Source: CAIKZZ01 sp035524495
GTDB taxonomy: Bacteria; Pseudomonadota; Gammaproteobacteria; Steroidobacterales; Steroidobacteraceae
Reading direction: 5' to 3'
Length of the DNA stretch: 64,000 bases
Assembly (NCBI GenBank): GCA_035524495.1
Contig: DATKOR010000080.1
Span: 28,754 to 92,753 of the forward strand
Shown here in pieces: positions 9,922 to 18,687 of this stretch. Each line of letters opens with the position of its first letter. Position 1 is the stretch's first letter. Position numbers and translations under genes: made by a program. A model generated the notes under the pieces. It was not told where the DNA came from and made no database searches. It saw only the letters and a program-made list of their open reading frames with translations.

Positions 9922-11216
9922 TGCGCTTCATCTCGACGCGCGACGCCGCGCATTCGGCGACGCTGTCGCAGGCGCTCAGGCGCGGCCTCGCGCCGGACGG
10001 CGGCCTGTACGTGCCCGAGCGCTTCCCGGTGCGCAGCGTCGGCGAGTTCGACGGCGCCGGGCCCTTGCCCTCGGTCGCGACGCGATTCCTGAAGCCGTTC
10101 TTCGAGGACGATGCGCTTGCGCCCGAGCTCGGCGCGATCGTCCGCGAGGCCTTCGACTTCCCGGTGCCGCTCGAGCCGCTCGGAACCGAGCACGACGCCG
10201 CGGTGCTCGAGCTCTTCCACGGGCCGACCGCGGCCTTCAAGGACTTCGGCGCGCGCTTCCTCGCCGCGTGCCTCGGGCGCCTGCATCAAGGCGCGAGCCG
10301 CACGCTCACGATCCTGGTCGCGACCTCCGGCGACACCGGCGGCGCCGTTGCCGCGGCCTTCCACGGCCGGCCGGGCATCGAGGTCGTCGTGCTCTATCCG
10401 CGCGGCCTCGTCTCGCCGCGCCAGGAGCTGCAGCTCACCTGCTGGGGCGGGAACGTGCGCTCGCTGTCGGTGGCCGGAACCTTCGACGACTGCCAGCGGC
10501 TCGTGAAGGCGGCCTTTGCCGATCCCGCGCTCGCGGCGCGGCGCGAGCTCTCCTCGGCCAACAGCATCAACGTCGGACGGCTGCTGCCGCAGGCGTGCTA
10601 CTACGTGCAGGCCAGCCTCGCGACCTGGCGGCGCACCGGGCAGCTCGCGAACTTCATCGTGCCGAGCGGCAACCTCGGCAACGTGCTCGCCTGCGTCTGG
10701 GCGCGGCGCATGGGACTGCCGATCGGCGACATCCTGCTCGCGTTCAACGCCAACCGCACCGTGCCGGACTACCTCGCGAGCGGCGTCTGGCAGCCGCGTG
10801 CCAGCATCCCGACGCTGGCCTCGGCGATGGATGTCGGAAATCCCTCGAACATGGAGCGGCTCAGGCACCTGTACCCGGAATGGAAGGAACTCGCGAACTG
10901 CGTCGGCGCGGTGAGCGTCAGCGATGCCGAGATCCGCGAGCGCATCCGGATCGACCGCGAGCGCCTCGGCCAGACCTGGTGCCCGCACACGGCGACCGCC
11001 GCGGAGGCCTATGCGCGGCTCGCGCCGGAGCGCCGCGCCGCGGGTCCCTGGGTGCTGGTCGCGACCGCGCACCCGGCGAAGTTCCCGGAGACCGTCGAAC
11101 CCCTGATCGGCGCGACCGTCCCGGTGCCGCCGGCCCTCGCGCGGCTGCTCGCGCTGCCGCGCCACGTGACCGAGATCCCGGCGACGCTCGAGGCGCTGAG
11201 CGCGGTGCTGCCGTGA
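9921..11216 (+). CDS. thrC: Threonine synthase
   Basis: A 431-residue PLP-dependent enzyme converting O-phosphohomoserine to threonine. It starts MRFISTRDAAHSATLSQAL and continues GGLYVPERFP, the usual ThrC N-terminus. The PLP lysine lies in HGPTAAFKDFGARFL (~98-112), followed by ATSGDTGGA (~134-142) and the phosphate-binding region SGNLGN (~249-254). The ATG shares one base with the thrB stop. The stop codon overlaps the GTG of the next gene (GTGA). Confidence 0.96.
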   Translation: MRFISTRDAAHSATLSQALRRGLAPDGGLYVPERFPVRSVGEFDGAGPLPSVATRFLKPFFEDDALAPELGAIVREAFDFPVPLEPLGTEHDAAVLELFHGPTAAFKDFGARFLAACLGRLHQGASRTLTILVATSGDTGGAVAAAFHGRPGIEVVVLYPRGLVSPRQELQLTCWGGNVRSLSVAGTFDDCQRLVKAAFADPALAARRELSSANSINVGRLLPQACYYVQASLATWRRTGQLANFIVPSGNLGNVLACVWARRMGLPIGDILLAFNANRTVPDYLASGVWQPRASIPTLASAMDVGNPSNMERLRHLYPEWKELANCVGAVSVSDAEIRERIRIDRERLGQTWCPHTATAAEAYARLAPERRAAGPWVLVATAHPAKFPETVEPLIGATVPVPPALARLLALPRHVTEIPATLEALSAVLP

Positions 11217-11806
11217 CGCTCGACGAGATACCGTTCGAGTGGGTGGCCTGGGCGGGTGGCGGCCTGGTCGCGCTCGGCGCGATCGCCGCGGGCCTGTGGG
11301 TGTACCGGCGCCACCGCGCGCGCCGCGCCGTGCTCTCGCGCATCGAGTCGGTCGCCGCCGAGTACCTGCAGGACGTGCTGCTGCCCGACGGCAACGGCGG
11401 GTGGTTTCACGTCGACTTCGTGCTCCTGACCGGCATGGGCCTCGTCGTCATCGACCTGCGCGACGTGCCGGGCCTCGTCTTCGGCAGCGAGCAGATGACC
11501 GAGTGGACCGTGATGCACAAGCACAAGCGCTCGACGTTCGCGAACCCGCTCGGCCCGCTCTACGACCGGATGGCGGTCGTGCGCGCGCTGGCGGGCGAGA
11601 GCGTGCCGGTCGACGGGCGCGTCGTGTTCACCGATCGCGCGAGCTTCCCGAAGGGGCACCCGCGCCCGGTCACGCGGCTCGCTTCGCTGGCGAGCGAGCT
11701 CCCGCCGCTCGGCATCGCCGGGCGCGAGGAACTGCTCGCGCGCCTGAGGCCCGCGTGGGCGGCGGTGTCGGCGGCCGCGAGCCCGAGCCCGCTGAAGCGC
11801 CGCTGA
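11213..11806 (+). CDS. Membrane-anchored NERD-domain protein
   Basis: The 197-residue product starts at a GTG that overlaps the thrC stop. One N-terminal membrane segment (WVAWAGGGLVALGAIAAGLW, ~9-28) is followed by a basic stop-transfer region (YRRHRARR). The rest resembles the nuclease-related (NERD) domain: AEYLQDVLLPDG, then HVDFVLLTGMGLVVIDLRD (~66-84), with the Asp-x(n)-Asp/Glu arrangement of endonuclease-like folds, then WTVMHKHKRSTFANPL. NERD proteins are poorly characterised; some act on nucleic acid. Coupling to thrC may be positional only. Confidence 0.7.
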   Translation: MTLDEIPFEWVAWAGGGLVALGAIAAGLWVYRRHRARRAVLSRIESVAAEYLQDVLLPDGNGGWFHVDFVLLTGMGLVVIDLRDVPGLVFGSEQMTEWTVMHKHKRSTFANPLGPLYDRMAVVRALAGESVPVDGRVVFTDRASFPKGHPRPVTRLASLASELPPLGIAGREELLARLRPAWAAVSAAASPSPLKRR

Positions 11807-11808
11807 GG

Positions 11809-13218
11809 TCAGGAACGCGCGGCGTGCCGCTCGAGCACCGTCGCGACGCAGCCGGTGACGCGCCGCACGCAATCGAGGTGCAGGAACTCGTTCGGTCCGT
11901 GCGCGTTCGACTGCGGGCCGAGCACGCCCGTCACCAGGAACTGGGTCGCCGGATAGCGCGCGGCGAGCATGCCGATGAACGGAATGCTGCCGCCGGTGCC
12001 CATCGCGAGCGGGGCGCGGTTGAAGAAGGCCTGCGAGGCGTCGCCGATCGCGCGCTCGAGCCACGGCGCGAGCGCGGGCGCGTTCCAGCCGGCGAGGCTC
12101 GACTCGACGCGGAACTCGACGCGCGCGCCGTAAGGCGGGTCGCGCTCGAGCACCGCCTTGATGCGCGCCGCCGCGGGCTCGGCCTCGAGCGTCGGCGGCA
12201 GGCGCAGCGAGAGCTTGAGGCCGAGCCGCGGCAGCAGCACGTTCCCGGCACTCGCGAGCGGCGGCAGCCCGTCGGCGCCCGTGATCGTCAGCGTCGGCTT
12301 CCAGGTGCTGTTAAGCAGGAGTTCAGTCGGGTCGTTCGACACCGGTCGTACCCCCGCGGCCCACGGGAGCTTGCCCGCGACGCCCGCGCCGAGCACGGCG
12401 GCGGCGGCGCGCGCCTCGCTGACGCGCTGCGCGGGCGTCGTCACGTGCAGCTCCTCGACGGCGATGTCGCCCGTGTGCACGTTCTCGATGCGGTCGATCA
12501 GCCCGCGCAGGATCCGAAACGGCGCCGCCGCGATGCCGGTCGCCATGCCGGAGTGCACGCCCTCGGTCAGCACTTCGCAGCTCAGCGTGCCGACGAGGTT
12601 GCCGCGCAGCGAGGTCGTCAGCCAGAACTGCTCGTAGTCGCCGCACTCGGCGTCGAGGCAGATCACGAGGTCCGGATTGCCGAGGCGCTGCCCCAGATGC
12701 TCGACGTAGGCGGGCAGGTCGATGCTGCCGCTCTCTTCGCTGCCCTCGATCAGGATCACGCAGCGCGCGTGCGCGATGCCTTGCTGCTGCAGCGTCTGGA
12801 TCGCGAGCAGGCTTGAGTAGATCGCGTAGCCGTCGTCGGCGCCGCCGCGACCGTACAACCGTCCGTCGCGCACGACCGGCGTCCACGGATCGAGGCCGGG
12901 GAGCCAGCCGGTGAACTCCGGCTGCTTGTCGAAATGTCCGTAGAGGAGCACTTCGCCCTGGGCCGTGCCCGGCACCTCGGCGAAGATCACCGGGGTCCGG
13001 CCCGGCAGTCGCACGAGCTCGACCTTGAGGCCCTTGATCGGCTGCTTGCGGCACCAGTCGAGCAGGATCGCCGCGGCGCGGTCCATGTGGCCGTGCGCCT
13101 CCCAGTCCTTGTCGAAGGTCGGGGACTTGTTGGGCACGCGGATGTAGGCCTCGAGGCTCGGCTGGATGCTCGAGGTGAAGGCCTCGTCGATGCGGCGGCG
13201 GGCGATCGCGACGTCCAT
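11809..13218 (-). CDS. M20-family dipeptidase
   Basis: A 469-residue zinc-dependent M20 peptidase, probably cytoplasmic since no signal peptide is seen. Metal and catalytic motifs are visible: LLYGHFDKQPE (~87-97), GRGGADDGYA (~121-130), the catalytic EGSEESGS (~155-162), LDAECGDYEQFWLT and a late HGPNEFLHLD with the metal-binding His. The ATG at 13218 has AGGAG seven bases upstream and is preferred over an in-frame ATG 42 bases earlier. It converges on the NERD gene with a two-base gap. The family splits dipeptides or similar small amides; the specific substrate cannot be read from the sequence. Confidence 0.9.
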   Translation of the reverse strand: MDVAIARRRIDEAFTSSIQPSLEAYIRVPNKSPTFDKDWEAHGHMDRAAAILLDWCRKQPIKGLKVELVRLPGRTPVIFAEVPGTAQGEVLLYGHFDKQPEFTGWLPGLDPWTPVVRDGRLYGRGGADDGYAIYSSLLAIQTLQQQGIAHARCVILIEGSEESGSIDLPAYVEHLGQRLGNPDLVICLDAECGDYEQFWLTTSLRGNLVGTLSCEVLTEGVHSGMATGIAAAPFRILRGLIDRIENVHTGDIAVEELHVTTPAQRVSEARAAAAVLGAGVAGKLPWAAGVRPVSNDPTELLLNSTWKPTLTITGADGLPPLASAGNVLLPRLGLKLSLRLPPTLEAEPAAARIKAVLERDPPYGARVEFRVESSLAGWNAPALAPWLERAIGDASQAFFNRAPLAMGTGGSIPFIGMLAARYPATQFLVTGVLGPQSNAHGPNEFLHLDCVRRVTGCVATVLERHAARS

Positions 13219-13240
13219 GGTTCGGCTCCTGATCGTCTGG

Positions 13241-13282
13241 TTATTATTAATTACATTCAATCAGATACATGCTATTTATAAG
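13241..13282. promoter_or_regulatory. AT-rich island, probable promoter region of the M20 dipeptidase gene
   Basis: A stretch of about 40 bases is strikingly AT-rich in an otherwise very GC-rich sequence. On the minus strand it contains TATAAA, TTGAAT and TAATAA, any of which could be promoter elements for the dipeptidase gene starting at 13218. It also covers the 3' end of the tatD-family gene. I cannot choose one promoter from the sequence alone. Confidence 0.4.
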
Positions 13283-14103
13283 GCTGTTTCGAGTTCTGGT
13301 AGCGCAAGCTTAAATCCGAAGAACCGCGCCGCGGTGCGGCTCGTCGCCCGCGCCGTCTCCTCCGGTGATTCTGCGCGCGCCGCGGCGACGGCGCGGCACA
13401 CCTCGGTGAGGTGCATCGGCTCGTTGCGGCGGGACGCCGGGCGCGGCTTCAGGGTCCTCGGCAGCAGGTAAGGCGCGTCCGTCTCGAGCATCAGCCGCTC
13501 GGCCGGCACGCTCCGCACGACCTCGGCCAGGTGCTGCCCGCGGCGCTCGTCGCAGATCCAGCCGGTGATGCCGACGTGCAGCCCGAGCGCGAGGTATTGC
13601 TCGGCCTCGCTGCGGCTGCCGGTGAAGCAGTGCGCGACCGCGCGCGGCAGGCGCGCTCCGACGTCGCGCAGCATCGCGAGGAAGTCCTCGTGCGCGTCGC
13701 GCTGGTGCAGGAAGAGGGGCTTCCCCGTCTCGACGGCGAGCGCGAGCTGCCGCTCGAAGGCGGCGCGCTGCGCGGGCCGCGGCGAGTAGTCGCGAAAGTA
13801 ATCGAGGCCACATTCGCCGACCGCGACGACCTCGGGCGCCCCGAGCGCCGCGCCGAGCGCCGCGAGCGCCTCGGCGCCGAGCTCGAGCGCGTGGTGCGGG
13901 TGCACGCCCGCGGTTGCCGACACGAAGCCCGGGTGCGCGCGCGCGAGCGCAAGCGCTGCCGCGGACGAGGCGACCGAGGAGCCGGTGACGACGACGTGCA
14001 CCAATCCGGCGCGGCGCGCCCGGGCCAGCACGGCGTCCCGGTCGGCGTCGAAGCTGTCGTGGGCGAGGTTGGCGCCGATGTCGACGAGCGGCACAACGGT
14101 CAT
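13276..14103 (-). CDS. TatD-family metal-dependent deoxyribonuclease
   Basis: A 275-residue TatD/YcfH-type hydrolase with a TIM-barrel metallo-dependent fold. The opening VDIGANLAHDSFD (~7-19) lacks the usual first HxH pair but has the related G-A-N-L-x-H form typical of TatD itself. TAGVHPHHA (~63-71), GECGLDYFRD (~96-105), LFLHQRDAHEDF (~134-145) and the final LETDAPYL (~206-213) carry the expected metal ligands. The product is probably a cytoplasmic 3'-5' exonuclease in DNA repair or turnover. The start codon has no Shine-Dalgarno sequence but lies six bases after a -10-like TAACAT. Confidence 0.92.
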   Translation of the reverse strand: MTVVPLVDIGANLAHDSFDADRDAVLARARRAGLVHVVVTGSSVASSAAALALARAHPGFVSATAGVHPHHALELGAEALAALGAALGAPEVVAVGECGLDYFRDYSPRPAQRAAFERQLALAVETGKPLFLHQRDAHEDFLAMLRDVGARLPRAVAHCFTGSRSEAEQYLALGLHVGITGWICDERRGQHLAEVVRSVPAERLMLETDAPYLLPRTLKPRPASRRNEPMHLTEVCRAVAAARAESPEETARATSRTAARFFGFKLALPELETAL

Positions 14104-14109
14104 CCCGCT

Positions 14110-14115
14110 ATGTTA
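14110..14115 (-). promoter_or_regulatory. -10-like element for the TatD gene, candidate leaderless start
   Basis: On the minus strand the order is GC-TAACAT, then AGCGGG, then ATG. The -10-like hexamer ends six bases before the start codon, so transcription would begin at or next to the A of ATG. No ribosome binding site is present. Confidence 0.45.
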
Positions 14116-14239
14116 GCGTCCGCGGCGCGCGAATTTGTGACGGCCGCGGAAGCGCTTCGGCGCGAAACTGCGTCCAATCGTCGCGCGGCACCGGGGAACC
14201 CGCCACCGCCCGCAACCCAAGGACCCTCGAGGGCTCGCC

Positions 14240-15004
14240 GTGCACCGACCGCCCGCTCCGCTGACCGCTGCCCTGGCGCTCGTTGTCGCCGGCCTCGGCG
14301 CGCCGGCCGCCCGCGGCGCATCGCCCGACGAACTCGCCGACGTCGACGCCAAGGCCGAGTACGCCTTCTACACCGAGGACGCCCGCGCGCTCGCATCGCT
14401 CGTCGCCCAGCACGCCGCGCTCGCCTCCGGCACCCCGTCGCTGGAGCGCTACCAGTACGCGCACGCGCAGTTCCGCCGCCTGCAGCTCGCATTCCGCCAG
14501 AAGAAGTCCAAGGACGCCGAGGCGGCGGGCGGCGAGTGCCTGGACACGCTCGGCAAGCTCAACGACGGCGACCCGCGTTTCGTCGAGGGGCTGGTGCTCG
14601 AGGCCGCCTGCGCGAGCTACGTCGCCGCGCTCGGCGGCCTGCACGGTCTCGGGGCCGAGCATCGCCGCGATGCGCGCCTCGCGCAGGCGAAGGAACTCGC
14701 GCCTCGCAACCCGCGCGTGCTCTTGGTCGAGGGGCTGTTGCGCTGGTACCGCGGCGGCACGGGCGCGCACGCCGCGGCCCGGCCGAGCTTCGAAGCCGCG
14801 ACGCGCGCCTTCGAGACGGTGACCGCCGGCGAACCCGGCCAGCCGTCGTGGGGCGAGGCCGAGGCCTGGCTCTACGTCGGGCGCGCGCTCGAGGAGGGCG
14901 GCGAGCTCCTCGGGGCGCGCAACGCCTACGAGAAGTCGCTGCTGGCGGCGCCCGAGTTCGCCGCCGCGCGCCGGCACCTGCAGGCGGTACGCGCCGCGCG
15001 CTGA
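14240..15004 (+). CDS. Exported TPR-like protein of unknown function
   Basis: A 254-residue protein starting at a GTG. A signal peptide (~1-26, ending PAARGA) is followed by helical repeats with tetratricopeptide character: alternating small and aromatic residues in LERYQYAHAQFRRLQLAF (~67-84), then ELAPRNPRVLLVEGLLRWY and a final AEAWLYVGRALEEGGELLGARNAYEKSLLAAPEF arrangement. The C-terminal unit matches the TPR pattern best. It is probably periplasmic and mediates protein contacts. No enzyme motif is seen and I do not recognise the family. It lies between a divergent TatD gene and fadH. Confidence 0.65.
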   Translation: MHRPPAPLTAALALVVAGLGAPAARGASPDELADVDAKAEYAFYTEDARALASLVAQHAALASGTPSLERYQYAHAQFRRLQLAFRQKKSKDAEAAGGECLDTLGKLNDGDPRFVEGLVLEAACASYVAALGGLHGLGAEHRRDARLAQAKELAPRNPRVLLVEGLLRWYRGGTGAHAAARPSFEAATRAFETVTAGEPGQPSWGEAEAWLYVGRALEEGGELLGARNAYEKSLLAAPEFAAARRHLQAVRAAR

Positions 15005-15034
15005 GCCGCGCATCGGGCGCCGCGCGTCGCCTGC

Positions 15035-15040
15035 TATCAT
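15035..15040 (+). promoter_or_regulatory. Extended -10 element for fadH, candidate leaderless start
   Basis: TGCTATCAT combines an extended -10 TGn with the hexamer TATCAT. Only seven bases (CGCGCGC) separate it from the GTG of fadH, so the transcript would begin at about the first base of the start codon. There is no ribosome binding site. Confidence 0.5.
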
Positions 15041-15047
15041 CGCGCGC

Positions 15048-17066
15048 GTGAGTTCATCGCCGTTCCCCCACCTGCTCGCGCCGCTCGATCTCGGCTGGGT
15101 GGTGCTTCGCAACCGCGCGCTGATGGGCTCGATGCATACCGGGCTCGAGGACCGCGCACGCGACTATCCGCGGCTCGCGACTTACCTCGCCGAGCGCGCC
15201 CGCGGCGGCGTCGGTCTCATCGTCACCGGTGGCATCGCGCCGAACCGCGCTGGCTGGGCGGCGCCGTTCGCCGCGAAGCTGAGCACCCGCGGCGAAGTCG
15301 CCCGCCACCGCCTCGTCAGCGACGCGGTGCACGCCGAGGGCGGACACGTGTGCATGCAGATCCTGCACACCGGGCGCTACGCCTACCACCCGCTCGCGGT
15401 CGCGCCGAGCGCGCTGCGCGCGCCGATCTCGCGCTTCACGCCCTGGGAGCTGAGCGCGCGCGGCGTCCGGCGCCAGGTCGCCGCGTTCGCGCGCTGCGCG
15501 GCGCTCGCGCGCGAGGCCGGTTACGACGGCGTCGAGGTCATGGGATCCGAGGGCTACCTGATCAACCAGTTCATCGCCGCGCGCACCAACCGGCGCAGCG
15601 ACGAGTGGGGCGGCAGCTACGCGAACCGGATCCGCTTCGCGCTCGCGGTCGTGCGCGCGGTGCGCGCCGCGCTCGGGCCCGACTCGATCCTGATCTACCG
15701 GCTGTCGATGCTCGATCTCGTCGAGGGCGGCAGCAGCTGGGACGAGGTCGTCGAGCTCGCGCAGGGCGTCGAGGCGGCGGGCGCCACGATCATCAACACC
15801 GGCATCGGCTGGCACGAGGCGCGCATCCCGACAATCGCGACGCTGGTGCCGCGCGCGGCGTTCGGCTGGGTCACCGAGCGGCTGCGCCCGCACGTCAAGG
15901 CGCCGCTCGTCGCCACCAACCGGATCAACGATCCCGCGGTCGCCGAGGGGCTGCTGGCGCGCGGCGGCGCGAGCCTCGTGTCGATGGCCCGGCCGCTGCT
16001 CGCCGATCCCGACTTCATGCTGAAGGCCGCGGCCGGCCGCGCCGACGAGATCAACACCTGCATCGCCTGCAACCAGGCGTGCCTCGACCACATCTTCGAG
16101 CGCCAGACGGCGACCTGCCTCGTGAACCCGCGCGCCGGACGCGAGACCGAGCTCGTGATCCGCCCGAGCGCGCAGCCGCGACGCATCGCGGTGGTCGGAG
16201 CGGGGCCCGCCGGCCTTTCCTGCGCGACGGTCGCCGCCGAGCGCGGCCACCACGTGACGCTGATCGAGCAGGGCCGCGAGATCGGCGGGCAGTTCAACCT
16301 CGCGAAGCGCATCCCGGGCAAGGAGGAGTTCGCCGAGACGCTGCGCTACTTCAGGCGCCGCATCGAGCTGACGGGCGTCGAGCTGCGCCTCGGGGCGACG
16401 GCGGACGCGCGACTCCTCGCAAGCGGCTTCGAGACGATCGTGCTCGCGACCGGGGTCACGCCGCGCCACCCGGCGATCCCCGGGCTCGACGACGCCCGCG
16501 TCGTCTCCTACGCCGAGGCCATCGGCGGCGCGCCCGTCGGGCGGCGCGTCGCGATCATCGGCGCCGGCGGCATCGGCTTCGACGTCGCGGAGTTCCTGAC
16601 GCACGCGGCCGACGGCCCGCCGCTCGAGGCGTTCGCGCGCGAGTGGGGCATTGACCTCAGCTACGCGGGCCGCGGTGGCCTCGCGCCGCCGGCACCGGCG
16701 GCTCACACGCCGCGCGAGGTGTGGCTGCTGCAGCGAAAGGCGACGCGCGTCGGCGCCGGGCTCGCCAAGACGACCGGGTGGATCCACCGCGAGCAGCTCA
16801 GGCGCCGCGGCGTCCAGTTCGTGCCCGGCGTCGAGTACGAGCGGCTCGACGCCGCCGGCCTGCACGTTCGGGTCGGCGGCGAGCCGCGCGTGCTCGCCAT
16901 CGACACGGTCGTCGTGTGCGCCGGCCAGGAGCCAGCGCGCGCACTGCTGGCGCCATTGACGGCGCTCGGCGCGACGCCGCACCTGATCGGCGGCGCCGAC
17001 GTTGCCGCCGAGCTCGATGCCAAGCGCGCGATCGCGCAGGGCGCCGAGCTCGCCGCGGGGTTCTGA
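15048..17066 (+). CDS. fadH: NADPH-dependent 2,4-dienoyl-CoA reductase
   Basis: A 672-residue flavoprotein of the same length as E. coli FadH and alike throughout. It reduces 2,4-dienoyl-CoA intermediates so that unsaturated fatty acids can enter beta-oxidation. The N-terminal old-yellow-enzyme barrel carries NRALMGSMHTGLE (~21-33) and EVMGSEGYLINQF (~163-175). The 4Fe-4S cysteines lie in CIACNQACLDHIF plus a Cys twelve residues further (~334-355). An FAD domain starts at VVGAGPAGLS (~380) and an NADPH domain at IIGAGGIGFD (~503). The GTG start has no Shine-Dalgarno sequence but lies seven bases after a -10-like element. Confidence 0.97.
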   Translation: MSSSPFPHLLAPLDLGWVVLRNRALMGSMHTGLEDRARDYPRLATYLAERARGGVGLIVTGGIAPNRAGWAAPFAAKLSTRGEVARHRLVSDAVHAEGGHVCMQILHTGRYAYHPLAVAPSALRAPISRFTPWELSARGVRRQVAAFARCAALAREAGYDGVEVMGSEGYLINQFIAARTNRRSDEWGGSYANRIRFALAVVRAVRAALGPDSILIYRLSMLDLVEGGSSWDEVVELAQGVEAAGATIINTGIGWHEARIPTIATLVPRAAFGWVTERLRPHVKAPLVATNRINDPAVAEGLLARGGASLVSMARPLLADPDFMLKAAAGRADEINTCIACNQACLDHIFERQTATCLVNPRAGRETELVIRPSAQPRRIAVVGAGPAGLSCATVAAERGHHVTLIEQGREIGGQFNLAKRIPGKEEFAETLRYFRRRIELTGVELRLGATADARLLASGFETIVLATGVTPRHPAIPGLDDARVVSYAEAIGGAPVGRRVAIIGAGGIGFDVAEFLTHAADGPPLEAFAREWGIDLSYAGRGGLAPPAPAAHTPREVWLLQRKATRVGAGLAKTTGWIHREQLRRRGVQFVPGVEYERLDAAGLHVRVGGEPRVLAIDTVVVCAGQEPARALLAPLTALGATPHLIGGADVAAELDAKRAIAQGAELAAGF

Positions 17067-17067
17067 G

Positions 17068-17811
17068 GTGGGCCTGCTGACCCCGCAGATTCCGCTCTTC
17101 GACGGCCGCCGCGGGGAGTTCGGGGTGCGCCGCAGCGCCCGTGCGCGACGGCTGACCGTGCGGGTGTATCCGGGCGGGCGCGTCGAAATCACGGTGCCGC
17201 ACGGCGTGCGGCCGGCAGCGGTCGCGGACTTCGTCGCTCGGCACCGGGCGTGGATCGACGCGCGCATCGCCGAGCTCAGGACCCACCCCGATCCGCTCTT
17301 CGAGCCGATGCCGGATCGCGTCGTGCTGCAGGCGCTCGGCGACGAGTGGCGGGTGCGCTACCTCGCGCGGCGGCGCGCGGGCCTCAAGGTGCGCGAGCCG
17401 CGCCTGCTCGAGGTGTACGGCGACCACGCCGACACCTCGGTGGCGCGCCGGCTCCTGCGCCGCTGGCTGACCGACGAGGCGCGCTCGGCGCTCGGGCCAT
17501 GGCTCGCCGAGCTCGCCGACGAGGGCGGCTTTCGCTATCACCACCTGCAGCTTCGGCGCCAGCGCACGCGCTGGGGCAGCTGCTCGCGGCTCGGTACGAT
17601 CAGCCTCAACGTCTGCCTGCTGTTCCAGCCGCCCGAGGTGGTGCGCTACCTGATGCTGCACGAGCTCTGCCACACGCGGCACATGAACCACTCGGCGCGC
17701 TTCTGGCGGCTGGTCGCGGCCCACGAGCCCGGCTACCGGGCGCTCGATCGCGAGCTGACCCGCGGCTGGCGCCACGTGCCGGGCTGGGTCTACGGAGAGG
17801 AGGAGCCATGA
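17068..17811 (+). CDS. YgjP-like zinc metallopeptidase-fold protein
   Basis: A 247-residue protein starting at a GTG one base after the fadH stop. The C-terminal domain matches the YgjP/WLM-like family: a RWGSCSRLGTISLN block (~170-183), then the zinc site HELCHTRHMNHSARFW (~199-214; HExxH with a third His nine residues on), then a late Trp-rich end. The N-terminal half (RRSARARRLTVRVYPGGRVEITVP) is the usual beta-rich region. Activity is unproven for most homologues. It sits between fadH and kynA with a one-base gap and a four-base overlap, so the three are probably cotranscribed. Confidence 0.85.
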   Translation: MGLLTPQIPLFDGRRGEFGVRRSARARRLTVRVYPGGRVEITVPHGVRPAAVADFVARHRAWIDARIAELRTHPDPLFEPMPDRVVLQALGDEWRVRYLARRRAGLKVREPRLLEVYGDHADTSVARRLLRRWLTDEARSALGPWLAELADEGGFRYHHLQLRRQRTRWGSCSRLGTISLNVCLLFQPPEVVRYLMLHELCHTRHMNHSARFWRLVAAHEPGYRALDRELTRGWRHVPGWVYGEEEP

Positions 17812-18686
17812 GTACACCGCAGGACCCCGGCGCGACGCAGGAGCCCGCGTCCTCGGCGGCCGTCGACGTCGCGAGCGAGTCGGTGTTCTGGGACGTGCCG
17901 CAGTCGCAGACCTACGGCGGCTACCTCGACCTCGCGAAGCTGCTGAGCGCCCAGCACCCGCGCTCGCCCGAGCACGACGAGATGCTGTTCATCATCGTGC
18001 ACCAGACGAGCGAGCTGTGGATGAAACTGTGCCTGCACGAGCTCAGGGCCGCCATCGCGTGCATCCGGCGCGACGAGCTGCCGCCGTGCTTCAAGATGCT
18101 GACCCGCGTCGGCCACATCCAGGGCCAGCTGGTGCACGCCTGGGACGTGCTCGCGACGCTGACGCCGTTCGACTACTCGAGCTTTCGCAACCAGCTCGGG
18201 CGCGCCTCGGGCTTCCAGTCATGGCAGTACCGGCTGCTCGAGTTCACGATCGGCAACAAGAACCGCGACATGATCGCCGTGCACCGCGCGGACCCGGCCG
18301 CCTTCGAGCTGCTGAGCCGCGCGCTCGTCGCGCCGTCGCTGTACGACGAGGCACTCCGGCTCCTGTCGCGGCGCGGCTTCGAGATCCCGGAGGCGCTACT
18401 CAATCGCGACTTCGCCGAGCCCTACGCGCCGCACAAGCAGGTGACGGCGGCGTGGCTCGCCGTGTATCACAGCACCGAGGCGAACTGGGACCTCTACGAG
18501 CTCGCCGAGAAGCTCGTCGACCTCGACCACCGCTTCCAGCTGTGGCGCTTCTCGCACATGAAGACCGTCGAGCGCATCATCGGCTACAAGCGCGGCACCG
18601 GCGGCACGAGCGGGGTCGCCTACCTCGCGAAGGCGCTCGAGCTGCGCTTCTTTCCCGAGCTCTGGTCGGCCCGGACCTCGATGTGA
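17808..18686 (+). CDS. kynA: Tryptophan 2,3-dioxygenase
   Basis: A 292-residue heme dioxygenase catalysing the first step of tryptophan breakdown to N-formylkynurenine. TYGGYLDLAKLLSAQHP (~32-48), then DEMLFIIVHQTSELWMK (~53-69; the His/Arg substrate-site region), RNQLGRASGFQSWQYR (~126-141) and a C-terminal HMKTVERIIGYKRGTGGTSG with the proximal heme His are all present. The first ~27 residues are an unconserved Ala/Ser-rich extension. The ATG follows GGAGGAG and overlaps the stop of the metallopeptidase gene. No kynureninase or formamidase lies nearby. Confidence 0.95.
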   Translation: MSTPQDPGATQEPASSAAVDVASESVFWDVPQSQTYGGYLDLAKLLSAQHPRSPEHDEMLFIIVHQTSELWMKLCLHELRAAIACIRRDELPPCFKMLTRVGHIQGQLVHAWDVLATLTPFDYSSFRNQLGRASGFQSWQYRLLEFTIGNKNRDMIAVHRADPAAFELLSRALVAPSLYDEALRLLSRRGFEIPEALLNRDFAEPYAPHKQVTAAWLAVYHSTEANWDLYELAEKLVDLDHRFQLWRFSHMKTVERIIGYKRGTGGTSGVAYLAKALELRFFPELWSARTSM

Positions 18687-18687
18687 G

